Of a stretch of DNA of 64,000 nucleotides, positions 27,432 through 37,630 are shown piece after piece; the first letter of the stretch is position 1, and every line of letters begins with the position of its first letter. The position numbers and the translations under genes were made by a program. Location: assembly GCA_027592755.1 (NCBI GenBank), contig JAQCLE010000010.1:1-64000 (forward strand), written 5' to 3'. Under the pieces are notes generated by a model. The model did no database searches and was not told the DNA's origin. It was given only the letters and a program-made list of their open reading frames with translations. This DNA comes from Bacteroidota bacterium. GTDB taxonomy: Bacteria > Bacteroidota > Bacteroidia > Cytophagales > Cyclobacteriaceae.

Positions 27432-30002
27432 TTACGGAGCTGCTAACCTATCCACTACCAGAAGCATTGTAAGTAACGAAGAAGTAATTGCCAATATTCT
27501 CTCAATGGAAAATGCCTGAACATTTGTAGGCTTAGTCGGAACAAAAATCTCTGTGCCAGGTTCTACTTTTGGATAATCTTTGAACCAAAGGAATTTCTTG
27601 GTTCGTTGAGCTGAGCCGTTCGCGTAAACAACATAGGATTTTCCTGGCCTTGCTTCCTCTGTGAAACCGCCCGCCCGCGAGATGTATTGTTTAAAGGAAT
27701 AACTATCATCATGTCGTACAGTTACAGGATATAATAGCTCCCCTCTTAGTCGTACAGTTTGTAATTCTCTGGGAATGCTAATTATGTCCCCTTCCTGTAG
27801 CGTCAAATCAAACGTACTACCGGGTCTTGCTAAAATTTCAGCCAAATTAATTCCGATAGATTCCTGTTCTTTAATCTTAATTTCTTTTACCGTCTCATCT
27901 ATTCGTGAGATCTCTTTCAACGACTCCAGCCTGAACTCAGATGCTGCATCCGTGTCCTCAACGTCTACAGATGTGTCGTTATTTGCTGAATTTGGATTAT
28001 TTCCACCATCATAAAATTCCGTTCGGCGAATCATTGTAGCTCCTGATTGATAGGCGTAAGAGGTCAGTCCTCCTGCTCTTTTGATGACATCGGATATGCG
28101 TTCACTTCGCATAGAAATCGAATATTTGCCCGGATATAATACCTCCCCCTCAATTTCGATTATCAACTGATCTTCATAGCCGGGAGATTTTCTTATAACA
28201 ACAAAATCGAAGGGTTTCAATGAAAATGTAGAGGCCTTAGAGGAAACGCTCAAATCCCGGCTTATTGGAAAAGTAAAAATCTCTGCCGTTTGAGCGCTTA
28301 TCTCATCATTCTCTGAGTACACCCTTCTCGCCACTTCAACTACCGATTTGGAAGCTGATTCCTTCAATCCTCCTGCCAAAACCATTAAGTCTTCAACCGT
28401 CATGTTCTCAATAAATGGAAACTGCCCTGTAAATAAAACCTCACCTTCTATTGAAACTGAATAATCCTCTCTCAGATCAAAAATTGATTTAATTTCTATT
28501 AAATCTTCACTTTTAAGGGGGACGTCATTAGTTCCTTCCATTACCTCACGAACATTAAAATCAACTGTCGTAAAGCTTAAATTATCTTGTAACCTGACAA
28601 TAACTCCCCTACCGATAAAAGCATCACCCTTCAGTCCATCAGCTAATTCGATTAACTGGCTTAACATCATCCCGTCCTGAAATTCATATTCACCTTCCCT
28701 ATAAACTGCACCTTTGATCTGAACGCGATTGATAAATCTGTTTGATATGGGTTTGACAATTAGACGATCACCGCTTTGAACCTGGAAGTCTTGAAAATTC
28801 TCATAGGCTACCGATGCAACAGTTTTTTCACTTCCCGTGTTCCTGATTATAGAAAGATTTTTAGTATAGGCCAATTCGCTAAATCCACCGGAATAATCAA
28901 TCATATTACCTAGGTTTTCATTTTCGATGGCCTCGAATATGCCAGGCCTCTTAACCTCTCCTTCTATAGTTATCCGTTTCTTATAAGGAGGAACAATAAT
29001 CACATCCTGGTCATTCAAACGTACATTCTGAGATTGGCTCCCGTTGATTAGATAATCATAGATATCAAGAGATGCAACCTTTTCATTGGACCGATAGACG
29101 TCTATCTTACGCATAGAACCCTGATCAGTCGGACCTCCGGAATAATAAAGTGCATTAAAAATGGTAGAAAAAGAGGATAAAGTAAATGTTCCGGGCCGCT
29201 TCACTTCACCCACAACATTCACTTTAATACTTCTAGCATTGCCAACTGTTACCTGTGCATAAGTATTTGGTGGGTTTAGTTTAAGTCCCGAATAAATTTG
29301 AGATAGTCTGTTTATAATTCTAGCTGAAGCTGCATCAACCTGTAAACCAGTGACATAAATAGGGCCAAGATTGGGTATCTTGATTGATCCTTCAGGACTG
29401 ATTTGAACCTGGTAAGTTTGCTCAGATGCTCCCCATATATCAATGACTAATACGTCACCGGGACCGAGCTGGTAATCTTTAGGTGTTGGCAAATTAACGC
29501 TCGGCTCAAACGTTAGCTCTGCATTGGCGAATAGATCCTGCCCAAAGATTTTAAGTTCATTGGCAGTACTGTCTTCAGTTAACAGGCTCTCAAAAAAGCT
29601 GAAATCCTGGTCGGGAGGTGTATTGTCATCACGGAGAGCATTTATAGAACCTGAAGAACTTCCACCTGCCCCGGTTGCTAACTGAATTTGCTGAATCCGT
29701 GTGCGTAGCTTCGTTATTTCGGTTGCGCTCATGCCTCTAGAGCGAGCCATCATCTCCAATTGCTGCGGGGATATACCCCCCGCTTCCGCTTTCTTTATAA
29801 AAGCCTTTATCTGCTCATCCGATAGTTGATCCACCTGAACAGAGCCCAGGTCATTTAAGTTGACATCTTGAGCAAGGACACTATCCATTCCACAGAAGTA
29901 AATGGACACATTGAGAAGGACTATTAGCAGATATTTTATTCTACATAAGTACATGAAATTCATGTCATTCACCATACCGGTTATTCTTCTATAAGTAGCC
30001 AT
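27432..30002 (-). CDS. SLBB-domain polysaccharide export protein (Wza-like OPX)
   Basis: This long exporter has a poly-export domain (YQLGPGDVLVIDIWG, about residue 180) followed by several SLBB repeats (V.GEV..PG.F pattern repeated at least five times) and a C-terminal hydrophobic segment. Such proteins form the periplasm-to-outer-membrane channel for exported glycan. The open frame gives 856 residues. The hydrophobic signal sequence KYLLIVLLNVSIYF...VLAQ fits better with a start at Met14 (29963) or Met17. A promoter-like sequence lies at 30017-30048, so this may head the main operon. With the ABC pair it completes an inner-to-outer membrane path. Confidence 0.9.
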   Translation of the reverse strand: MATYRRITGMVNDMNFMYLCRIKYLLIVLLNVSIYFCGMDSVLAQDVNLNDLGSVQVDQLSDEQIKAFIKKAEAGGISPQQLEMMARSRGMSATEITKLRTRIQQIQLATGAGGSSSGSINALRDDNTPPDQDFSFFESLLTEDSTANELKIFGQDLFANAELTFEPSVNLPTPKDYQLGPGDVLVIDIWGASEQTYQVQISPEGSIKIPNLGPIYVTGLQVDAASARIINRLSQIYSGLKLNPPNTYAQVTVGNARSIKVNVVGEVKRPGTFTLSSFSTIFNALYYSGGPTDQGSMRKIDVYRSNEKVASLDIYDYLINGSQSQNVRLNDQDVIIVPPYKKRITIEGEVKRPGIFEAIENENLGNMIDYSGGFSELAYTKNLSIIRNTGSEKTVASVAYENFQDFQVQSGDRLIVKPISNRFINRVQIKGAVYREGEYEFQDGMMLSQLIELADGLKGDAFIGRGVIVRLQDNLSFTTVDFNVREVMEGTNDVPLKSEDLIEIKSIFDLREDYSVSIEGEVLFTGQFPFIENMTVEDLMVLAGGLKESASKSVVEVARRVYSENDEISAQTAEIFTFPISRDLSVSSKASTFSLKPFDFVVIRKSPGYEDQLIIEIEGEVLYPGKYSISMRSERISDVIKRAGGLTSYAYQSGATMIRRTEFYDGGNNPNSANNDTSVDVEDTDAASEFRLESLKEISRIDETVKEIKIKEQESIGINLAEILARPGSTFDLTLQEGDIISIPRELQTVRLRGELLYPVTVRHDDSYSFKQYISRAGGFTEEARPGKSYVVYANGSAQRTKKFLWFKDYPKVEPGTEIFVPTKPTNVQAFSIERILAITSSLLTMLLVVDRLAAP

Positions 30003-30016
30003 TTTCGAATTGAGCG

Positions 30017-30048
30017 CAAAACTATACCCATTAATCCGCTCTTACAAG
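30017..30048 (-). promoter_or_regulatory. candidate Bacteroidota sigma-70 promoter for the polysaccharide operon
   Basis: On the minus strand TTG (30045-30047) is followed after 20 bases by TAGTTTTG (30017-30024), matching the TTTG-N19-TAnnTTTG consensus of Bacteroidota housekeeping promoters. It lies in the 57-base gap after the epimerase stop. Initiation near 30010 would fit a start codon at 29963 for the SLBB gene. It is a pattern match only. Confidence 0.45.
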
Positions 30049-30059
30049 CCAATCAACAA

Positions 30060-31043
30060 CTAGGATTTGCGTCTATGGTATTCCAAATACCATTCTGTAA
30101 ACTTGTCAACACCAAACTGTAATGGTGTCTTTGGGCGGAAATCAACCGCCCTTATCAAGTCATCAACGTCGGCATAAGTTGCCGAAACATCTCCCGGCTG
30201 CATGGGGAACATTTCTTTAATTGCTTTCTTATTAAGGGAAGCCTCAATTTTTTCAATGAATTCCATTAATGCAACCGGTTGGTTGTTACCTATATTATAT
30301 AGGGCGTAAGGAATAATTTTAGCTGAGCCAGGTTTGGTTGTTATTAACCTCACCACACCTTCAATGATATCGTCTATATAGGTAAAGTCACGTTTCATTT
30401 TACCATGATTGAAGACTCGTATTGGTTTACCTTCTATTATCGCTTTTGTGAATAAAAACAACGCCATGTCTGGTCGGCCCCAGGGGCCATAAACAGTAAA
30501 AAAACGTAAACCTGTCGTTGGTATGTTGTACAAATGTGCATAGGTATGGGCCATTAATTCGTTGGCCTTTTTGGTTGCCGCGTAAAGTGAAAGCGGATGA
30601 TCAACGTTATCATTTACTGAAAATGGCATTTTGGTGTTACCTCCATAAACAGAACTGGAAGAAGCATAGATCAAATGCTCCACCGGATAATGCCTGCAAC
30701 ACTCCAGAATATTTAGAAATCCGGTGATATTACTTTCAGTATAGGCAAACGGATTTGTCAAGGAGTACCTTACTCCAGCCTGGGCAGCAAGATTGACGAC
30801 ATAGTCAAACTTTTTATGTTCGAACAGGTCGGGAAGGGCAACTCTATCACCTATATCGATTTTGTGAAATTCGAATGACTGAATTGGAAGAAGCAAATCC
30901 AGCCTCGCCTTTTTTAAGTTGACATCATAATAGTCATTTAGATTATCAACACCGACTACTTCATACCCGTCGTTACATAACCTTTTTGATAAATGAAAAC
31001 CGATAAATCCGGCGGCACCCGTAACTAATACTCTTTTACCCAT
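30060..31043 (-). CDS. NAD-dependent epimerase (UDP-glucuronate 4-epimerase/CapI-like)
   Basis: I start at MGKRVLVTGAAGFIG (31043), giving 327 residues. The open frame continues to 31112, but that tail overlaps the divergent phosphatase gene and has no family counterpart. GAAGFIG binds NAD, YASSSSVYGGN and YAATKKANELMAH carry the Ser and Tyr/Lys catalytic residues, and RFFTVYGPWGRPDMAL is the signature of UDP-uronic-acid 4-epimerases. The protein probably interconverts UDP-GlcA and UDP-GalA for the glycan. It precedes the SLBB gene by 57 bases. Confidence 0.9.
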   Translation of the reverse strand: MGKRVLVTGAAGFIGFHLSKRLCNDGYEVVGVDNLNDYYDVNLKKARLDLLLPIQSFEFHKIDIGDRVALPDLFEHKKFDYVVNLAAQAGVRYSLTNPFAYTESNITGFLNILECCRHYPVEHLIYASSSSVYGGNTKMPFSVNDNVDHPLSLYAATKKANELMAHTYAHLYNIPTTGLRFFTVYGPWGRPDMALFLFTKAIIEGKPIRVFNHGKMKRDFTYIDDIIEGVVRLITTKPGSAKIIPYALYNIGNNQPVALMEFIEKIEASLNKKAIKEMFPMQPGDVSATYADVDDLIRAVDFRPKTPLQFGVDKFTEWYLEYHRRKS

Positions 31044-31068
31044 TAAATTCGCTAGCTTACTTGATTCA

Positions 31069-31821
31069 ATGAAATCAGCAGCAATATTACGTTCACTATT
31101 CCCGTCTCGCAAACGAAATAGGGAGATACATAAAGTTGATATTCACTCGCATCTCCTGCCAGGTATTGATGATGGGGTCAAAACCATTAACGAGTCATTG
31201 GAGTTATTGAGTGCTTTTAAAAAAGCCGGAGTTATCAAGGTAATTACCACACCTCACATTAAGAATGAATATTATCCCAACACTCCTAAAAAAATTAAGG
31301 GAGAGTTGGGCAAATTGAGAGAAGCTGCTCAGGATGCTGGAATTGATATCGAAATTGATGCTGCAGCTGAGTATTACCTTGATGAATCATTCATTCGTGC
31401 CATAGAAAGTGATTCACAAAATCTTCTCATTTTCAACGAGCAATATTTGCTCTTTGAAACATCTTTCACAGTTAGACCAATTGGGCTTGAAGATGCAATA
31501 TTTAGCATGAGATCAAAAAACATTAACCCGGTTTTGGCACACCCTGAACGCTATTTATACCTAAGGGAAGATTGGGGAGCCGTATTGAGATTGAAGGAAT
31601 TAGGAACTCTTTTCCAATTGAACATCAATTCGCTTGGCGGGTTCTATTCAAAAGATGCAAAGAAATTAGCTGAAAGACTCATTGACCACCGCATGGTTGA
31701 TTTTGTTGGATCTGATTGTCACAGTATGCGTCATTTCGATGCTATGAGCAATACCATCTCAAAGTCCCGGTATTGGGACAAATTGATGCAACTCCCACTA
31801 AAAAATTTCGAATTAGCATGA
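31069..31821 (+). CDS. CpsB/CapC-type tyrosine-protein phosphatase (PHP fold)
   Basis: A 250-residue PHP-family phosphatase with VDIHSHLLPGIDDGV near residue 23, ITTPHIKNEYY, PVLAHPERYLYL and FVGSDCHSMRH, which supply the metal-binding His and Asp residues. CpsB/YwqE proteins dephosphorylate the tyrosine-rich tail of polysaccharide co-polymerase kinases. It is divergent from the epimerase with only 25 bases between start codons. The Wzz-like protein in this window has no kinase domain, so the partner kinase must lie elsewhere. Confidence 0.92.
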   Translation: MKSAAILRSLFPSRKRNREIHKVDIHSHLLPGIDDGVKTINESLELLSAFKKAGVIKVITTPHIKNEYYPNTPKKIKGELGKLREAAQDAGIDIEIDAAAEYYLDESFIRAIESDSQNLLIFNEQYLLFETSFTVRPIGLEDAIFSMRSKNINPVLAHPERYLYLREDWGAVLRLKELGTLFQLNINSLGGFYSKDAKKLAERLIDHRMVDFVGSDCHSMRHFDAMSNTISKSRYWDKLMQLPLKNFELA

Positions 31822-31827
31822 TTCAGA

Positions 31828-31861
31828 AATATATGTGAATGAACTTTCATTCACATATATT
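31828..31861. terminator. perfect 15-bp hairpin between convergent genes
   Basis: AATATATGTGAATGA (31828-31842) is followed by the loop ACTT and its exact reverse complement (31847-31861). It sits 7 bases after the phosphatase stop and 14 bases before the end of the convergent barrel remnant. A bidirectional terminator is the simplest reading. A long T tract is missing and the stem is AT-rich. Confidence 0.6.
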
Positions 31862-31874
31862 AAGCCTATTAAGC

Positions 31875-32726
31875 TTAAAACATATACCGGAACCCAGCCA
31901 TTACACCTAAGCTATTTGGATTACTACTCACCAATTCTGAATTTTTTGTAAAGGAATTCAACGATCGTTTAAAAGACGGTTCAACAGTAATGAAATATCT
32001 TTCCCGAATTTTATAACCCAGTTCAATACCTGCCATTCCACTCAAGAATGCTCTTCGATACGGTGAGTCACCACCCGTGACCTGATCATATGATTCAATC
32101 AGGCTGTTTTTTTCTGACACTCTATTTTTTATGAAGACGTCTGTTGCAAAACCAGTATTAATGCTCAGTTGAAATTTCTTATCTATCACCAGGTAGCCAA
32201 TTTTCAGGGGAATAGATAAAAATTGGTAATTATTCGTTAATGACACATCTTCCTGAATTATATCAATGCTTCCACTGTTTAAACTGTTCCTTTCATCAGA
32301 AAACGAAGTTATAGCAAAGCTTTCATTAGAAGAATTTTCCCTGAAAATTACATTCGTATTCGTTTTTGAAGAGGAATTGCGATACTGCAAGCCACTTTGA
32401 ACAATCCATCTTTTGGCTACCCTCATTCCTATGTTCATACCTACCGAATAAGAAATACCAGGATCATTACTTTCTTTAATTTCGGATAATGACCTAACGG
32501 ATTGATTCTGAGCTGAAAAGTTTGCATCTTCAAAAGCAGCCGGGGCAGCGTCCGCCTGGGAAAACGAATTACCGCCTACATTGGGATCAAAAGATCCTGA
32601 ACCAAGCCCAAATCCTGCCCATAACTTATTGATTTCTGACTTTGACTCACTGCTACCTTGATAGATAGGGACTGCATACATGTGAATGTCCGTTTCAATG
32701 TTTGCAAAATCAACCGATGGGTTCCT
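31875..32726 (-). pseudogene. C-terminal beta-barrel part of an anti-sigma/outer-membrane protein, 5' end lost
   Basis: The frame is open from 32726 and reads NPSVDFANIETDIHMYAVPIYQ and onward. The only ATG that gives a long ORF is internal (32681) and yields 268 residues without any signal peptide. The last 170 residues show alternating strands (VGMNIGMRVAKRWIVQSGL, FLSIPLKIGYLVI, GMAGIELGYKIRERYFITVEP) and end in Phe, as outer-membrane barrels do. The layout resembles the barrel half of the anti-sigma protein at 41948-43231. It begins exactly where the TonB-plug remnant (32715-33211) breaks off, so it looks like a decapitated gene. Confidence 0.65.
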
Positions 32727-33211
32727 TCACCTACTGAAATTACCCCTGGCTGCATCTGAACATTTTTAATTATATCGGGTTCACCAAATAGAGAGGGGAG
32801 CTTCTTGATTTGATCAATGTTAAGATCATTCACACTCATTCGGATGCCTTGAATATTAACATCCTCATCCTCCAGTTCACCGACTACCACAATGTCTTGA
32901 AGAATAGTCGCATCAGTTAATAATTCATAGTTCATTTCAATATTGGCTCGTAAATCGATCTGAACCGGATAATTTTGATATCCCACATAGGATAAAACAA
33001 GATTATAAACTCCGGGAGCAAGCGTGATAGAGTAAAATCCATAATGATTGGTGATAGTACCAGTTGACAGCTCCTTAATCAATACGGTTACACCAATTAG
33101 TTCCTCCCCATTAGAAGCATCTTTGACATAGCCACTAATTGTAAACTTATCCTGGCTGGACGCGGTAAATGATGTAATAACTAGTAGAAGGATTAAAAGT
33201 CGATGTTGCAT
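32715..33211 (-). pseudogene. TonB-dependent receptor-like protein, truncated after the start of the plug domain
   Basis: The first 165 residues are normal: signal peptide (MQHRLLILLLVITSFTASSQ), a carboxypeptidase-D regulatory-like beta-sandwich (ISGYVKDASNGEELIGVTV, GFYSITLAPGVYNLVLSYVGYQ), and the plug start LPSLFGEPDIIKNVQMQPGV. After GVISVGEGT, where the family continues with a VRGG-type strand, the frame turns into a nonsense tail (HRLILQTLKR) to 32576. The rest of the receptor, some 600 residues, is missing. The break coincides with the start of the anti-sigma barrel sequence in another frame, so a deletion is likely. Confidence 0.72.
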
Positions 33212-33638
33212 TAATTGTTGAAGTTTTATCCATTAAAAACACTCCCAAGAGAAAAAATCATGCCAATGGTAACCAGAGGAAATGATAATTCCTGCTCCAT
33301 AATAAAATTAGCCCTCGAATAATTGGTGATCGTATCCCCTATCCATAAAAAGAAGATCATTAATGATTTTGGGGTGTACAGAAAAAATAAAAAATATTTT
33401 TTGTAAGCACAGAAGATTACCAGACCGATAATTATTTATGTTCATAATCGGACTAAAATTGGTCGATTTCAAACTACCAAAAAGACTCCCATATTCCAGG
33501 TGTTTGAATGACTCTTAAACATTATCTTCATTATAATTAAAAATGATTTGATGTGACCAATATTGCCAATTCTGTTCACCGAAAGGTCATCTATCAAAGG
33601 AGCAAAGATTTTAAATTATATATTAGCCAACAACAATT
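33212..33638. other. intergenic region, 427 bp
   Basis: This AT-rich spacer between the divergent TonB-plug remnant and murF has no ORF of note, no tRNA and no clear hairpin. It presumably holds the promoters of both flanking genes. I could not pick out a convincing TAnnTTTG box for murF. Confidence 0.6.
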
Positions 33639-34928
33639 ATGACCAAGATCATCCAACACATATATGATTGCTACACTCAAAGCACCGGTGTCTTCACGGA
33701 TACCCGAAATCCCCTAAAAAATGGGCTGTTTTTCGCACTCAGTGGATCAAATTTCAATGGAAATAAATTTGCTCAACAGGCGATGGAATCAGGGGCAATT
33801 GCAGCAGTAATAGATGATCAAAAATTTAAAACTAATGATCGATTTATTGTTGTTCCCGATACCCTTGAAGCGCTCCAGGATCTTGCCCGTTTGCATAGAC
33901 AAAAATTCAATGGTTCCGTTATTGGATTAACAGGGTCAAATGGAAAAACATCTACAAAAGAATTGATTCATGCCGTTCTGAATAAAAAGTATCGTGTTAC
34001 AACAACAAAAGGAAACTTGAACAATCACATCGGGGTTCCTTTGACCATTTTATCCATACCCCTAAATTCTGAAATTGCCGTCATTGAAATGGGTGCCAAT
34101 CATATAGGTGAAATTGCAACGCTCTGCGATATTGCGCAGCCAACCCATGGCTTGATAACCAACATTGGTAAGGCACATCTTGATGGCTTTGGTGGAATAG
34201 AAGGAGTTACAAGAGCGAAAAGTGAGCTCTATGATTACTTGATAAAAAACAACGGACAGGTTTTCATAAACCAGAAAGACCGAATTCTCCACAATATGGG
34301 TAAACGCTTCCCAAATGCAATCTATTATCCCTCGGGTGAATTAATTTCCATTCAATTCATTAAAGCTAATCCTTATGTGGTTTTTAAATCAGAAGATGGT
34401 AATGAAATTCAAACTCAACTGATTGGAAATTATAACTTCATAAACATAGCAGCAGCACTGTGTGTTGGGAAATATTTCAATGTTCCTGCGGATTTGGCAG
34501 CAAATGCAATAGCGAATTACCTGCCTACAATGAATCGTTCCCAGATTATTCAAAAGGCGGGCAATACAATTATTCTGGATGCATATAATGCCAATCCAGA
34601 TAGCATGAGGGTCGCTCTTGAAAACATATCAGCGATGGACGGAAAAACCAAAGCTGTGATTCTTGGAGATATGCTGGAACTCGGTGAAAATGCTGATATG
34701 GAACACGAACAACTCGGGGACATGGTAGCAGCTCTTAATCCAGATCTTGCATTTTTTTGTGGCAAGTTTGTTTTATCCAGCTACAAGAGGGTGAAAAATT
34801 CAAAGTATTTTGAGACAAAGACTCAACTAGTTGATTATTTAAAATCACATCCAATTACTGATGCAATAGTCTTAATAAAAGCCTCAAGAGTGCTTGGACT
34901 GGAAACTTTAATTGATGACGCTTTCTAG
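33639..34928 (+). CDS. murF: UDP-N-acetylmuramoyl-tripeptide--D-alanyl-D-alanine ligase
   Basis: The 429-residue Mur ligase has the ATP-binding [13 protein letters not shown] (about residue 102-114), [22 protein letters not shown] and the C-terminal [14 protein letters not shown] typical of MurF, then [11 protein letters not shown]. It adds D-Ala-D-Ala to UDP-MurNAc-tripeptide in the cytoplasm, the last soluble step of peptidoglycan precursor synthesis. It stands alone and not in a dcw cluster. Its TAG stop shares the palindrome CTAG with the stop of the convergent infB. Confidence 0.97.
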   Translation: MTKIIQHIYDCYTQSTGVFTDTRNPLKNGLFFALSGSNFNGNKFAQQAMESGAIAAVIDDQKFKTNDRFIVVPDTLEALQDLARLHRQKFNGSVIGLTGSNGKTSTKELIHAVLNKKYRVTTTKGNLNNHIGVPLTILSIPLNSEIAVIEMGANHIGEIATLCDIAQPTHGLITNIGKAHLDGFGGIEGVTRAKSELYDYLIKNNGQVFINQKDRILHNMGKRFPNAIYYPSGELISIQFIKANPYVVFKSEDGNEIQTQLIGNYNFINIAAALCVGKYFNVPADLAANAIANYLPTMNRSQIIQKAGNTIILDAYNANPDSMRVALENISAMDGKTKAVILGDMLELGENADMEHEQLGDMVAALNPDLAFFCGKFVLSSYKRVKNSKYFETKTQLVDYLKSHPITDAIVLIKASRVLGLETLIDDAF

Positions 34929-37564
34929 AGTTTTCGCTTTACTTCTTTTTCTGTGAAGCCTTCAATCACATCGCCTTCATTAATATCGTTGAAGTTTTTA
35001 ATGCTGATGCCACATTCGTACCCTTGCTTTACCTCCCCTACATCTTCCTTGAATCTTTTTAACTGGTTCATTACACCTGTGAAAGTGACAATTCCATCCC
35101 GTATCAATCTCACTTGATTAGAGCGTTTCAGATTTCCATCGATAACCATACATCCTGCTACGGTACCGATTTTAGATATTTTGAAAACCTCACGAACTTC
35201 CGCATTACCTGTGATGACTTCCTCAACGGTAGGTTCGAGAAGCCCTTCCATGGCATCCTTTATTTCATTTATTGCATCGTAAATAATTGAATAAAGTCTT
35301 ATCTCAATCTGCTCAGTTTCTGCCAATTTTCTGGCATTCAGTGAAGGTCTTACCTGAAAGCCTACAATAATCGCATCTGAAACAGAGGCTAGAAGAACAT
35401 CGGACTCTGATATCTGTCCCACTTCTTTGTGAATAATATTTATCTGAACTTCCGGAGTTGATAATTTTAGCAAAGAATCTGATAAGGCCTCAATCGAGCC
35501 ATCCACATCCCCTTTGACTATTACGTTCAACTCCTTGAAAGAGCCTATTGCCAACCTTCTGCCAATTTCATCAAGTGTGATGTGCTTTTTGGTTCGCATG
35601 CTTTGTTCCCTATTGATCTGACCACGTTTCGTGGCTATTTCACGAGCCTCGCGTTCACTGTCCATAACACTCACTTTATCTCCGGCCTGAGGTGCTCCAT
35701 CAAGGCCAAGGACCAATACAGGGGTCGATGGACCTGCTTCCTTAATTTTCAATGCTTTGTGATCAAACATGGCTTTCACGCGGCCAAAATTTCCACCTGC
35801 AAGAATAGTATCACCAACTCTCATAGTTCCGGCCTGAATGAGCATAGTGGCCACATAACCTCTTCCTTTATCCAATGAAGCCTCGATGACGGTACCAACC
35901 GCATTTTTATCAGGATTGGCTTTTAACTCGAGAAGTTCTGCCTCAAGCAGTACTTTCTCAAGAAGAGCTTCAATACCTTCTCCTGTTTTCGCGGAAACTT
36001 CTTGGCACTGATACTTACCCCCCCAGTCTTCCACAAGGATATTTATCGCCGAAAGCTCCTCTTTAATTCTGTCAACATTCGCATTGGGTTTGTCTATCTT
36101 ATTGATCGCAATAACCATAGGAACACCAGCGACTTTAGCATGGTTAATCGCTTCCTTGGTCTGTGGCATCACATTGTCATCCGCAGCAACTACAATAATT
36201 ACAACATCAGTTACTTTTGCTCCCCGTGCTCTCATAGCCGTAAAGGCCTCATGGCCGGGAGTATCAAGAAACGCGATTTTTTGTCCCGACTCCGTCATCA
36301 CATCATAGGCACCAATATGTTGAGTAATACCTCCAGCCTCACCTTCAGTGATTTTGGTCTTCCGTATATAATCAAGCAGCGATGTCTTTCCGTGATCTAC
36401 ATGCCCCATAATAGTAACGATCGGTGCACGCGGCACCAATTGTTCTTCTGTATCTTCATGCACGACAACTTCATCCTCCTCTTCTGCAGAAGTGAAGCTT
36501 ACGTCAAAGCCGAATTCATCCGCAATCACTGTAATGCTTTCCGCATCCAATCTCTGATTGATGGAAACGAACATTCCAAGCTGGAGACATGCCGAAATTA
36601 CTTCGTTAACATTGGTGTCCATCAGGCTTGCAAGGTCGTTGGCTGAAATGAATTCAGTTACCTTCAATTCTCTTGACTGGCTCTCTTCTTCTTCTGTTGC
36701 TTCGCGTTGCTCTGCAAATGCAGTTCTTTTTTCTTTTCGATACTTAGCCCTGTTGGTTCCGGGTTTCGAACCCCCGCTTAACTTGGCTAATGTAGCTTTT
36801 ATCTTTTCTTGAATTTCTTTATCGGAAAGCTCTTCCCTCTCTTGTCTTTTCTTCTCAAAAGTTTTTTTATCCCCAGTTCCTGGCTTTCTATCAGAACGCT
36901 GGCCACCTCTCACAAAGTTTAATCGTTTTCTTTTTTTCTTGGCATCATTCTGCTCGTCTGATGATGCCACAGGATCTTCCTTTTTCTTTGGTTTATCCGG
37001 TAGGCTGATTTTACCAACTACGGTCAACCCTTTCAGCGAATCAGCTTTCGCTTCAATTGTTTTTTCCTTTGGAATTTTCGGAGTTTCCTTAACTTTTTTC
37101 TCAGCTTCAGGTGGTAAGTCCACCTCCGCTTCTTCTTTTGGTTTTTCTACTTTTTTCTTTTTCTCGAGATCAATCTTCCCAACAACCTTAATACCTTCTA
37201 ATTTAGGGCGGTCAAAATCAGCATTTTGAATCTCTTCTTCTGCAGCCTCAACATGAGTCAATTCCGTTGAGGATAGATTTTTTATAAATATCTCCTGATC
37301 ATCTTCCCGATTCCTGCCTTCGTGTGGCGATTTCCCGTCAATTACGAGGTTTTCCTCATGTTGAGTGCCCAGTGTAAGCCCGGAGGCTTCTCTTTTATCC
37401 TGTGCAGACGATTGGAACTCTGCAGCCAGTATGTCGTACTGATCGTCAGTAATCTTTGAATTAGGGCTATTGTCTACATCAAACCCCTTATTTTCAAGGT
37501 GATCGATGATGGTGTGCATCCCAACATTCAACTTTCTGGCAACCTGGCTAAGTCTCATTACCAT
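34925..37564 (-). CDS. infB: translation initiation factor IF-2
   Basis: The 879-residue GTPase has an N-terminal IF2_N helix bundle ([26 protein letters not shown]), a long charged Lys/Glu-rich linker (about 60-300), a second IF2_N domain, and the G domain from [24 protein letters not shown] with DTPGHEAF and NKIDKP. Domains II-IV follow to [14 protein letters not shown]. It brings fMet-tRNA to the 30S subunit. It is third in the rimP-nusA-infB operon, 66 bases after nusA. The convergent overlap with murF leaves no room for a terminator between them. Confidence 0.98.
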   Translation of the reverse strand: MVMRLSQVARKLNVGMHTIIDHLENKGFDVDNSPNSKITDDQYDILAAEFQSSAQDKREASGLTLGTQHEENLVIDGKSPHEGRNREDDQEIFIKNLSSTELTHVEAAEEEIQNADFDRPKLEGIKVVGKIDLEKKKKVEKPKEEAEVDLPPEAEKKVKETPKIPKEKTIEAKADSLKGLTVVGKISLPDKPKKKEDPVASSDEQNDAKKKRKRLNFVRGGQRSDRKPGTGDKKTFEKKRQEREELSDKEIQEKIKATLAKLSGGSKPGTNRAKYRKEKRTAFAEQREATEEEESQSRELKVTEFISANDLASLMDTNVNEVISACLQLGMFVSINQRLDAESITVIADEFGFDVSFTSAEEEDEVVVHEDTEEQLVPRAPIVTIMGHVDHGKTSLLDYIRKTKITEGEAGGITQHIGAYDVMTESGQKIAFLDTPGHEAFTAMRARGAKVTDVVIIVVAADDNVMPQTKEAINHAKVAGVPMVIAINKIDKPNANVDRIKEELSAINILVEDWGGKYQCQEVSAKTGEGIEALLEKVLLEAELLELKANPDKNAVGTVIEASLDKGRGYVATMLIQAGTMRVGDTILAGGNFGRVKAMFDHKALKIKEAGPSTPVLVLGLDGAPQAGDKVSVMDSEREAREIATKRGQINREQSMRTKKHITLDEIGRRLAIGSFKELNVIVKGDVDGSIEALSDSLLKLSTPEVQINIIHKEVGQISESDVLLASVSDAIIVGFQVRPSLNARKLAETEQIEIRLYSIIYDAINEIKDAMEGLLEPTVEEVITGNAEVREVFKISKIGTVAGCMVIDGNLKRSNQVRLIRDGIVTFTGVMNQLKRFKEDVGEVKQGYECGISIKNFNDINEGDVIEGFTEKEVKRKL

Positions 37565-37630
37565 ACAACTACACTATTTTCTTTCAACAAATTTATTCCA
37601 ATTTTATAAATCCTGTCGCGACTGAGTCCA

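Noticed and set aside
36002-36646. 214-codon plus-strand ORF
   Set aside because: It lies wholly antisense to the G domain of infB, has no family features, and arises from the codon bias of infB.
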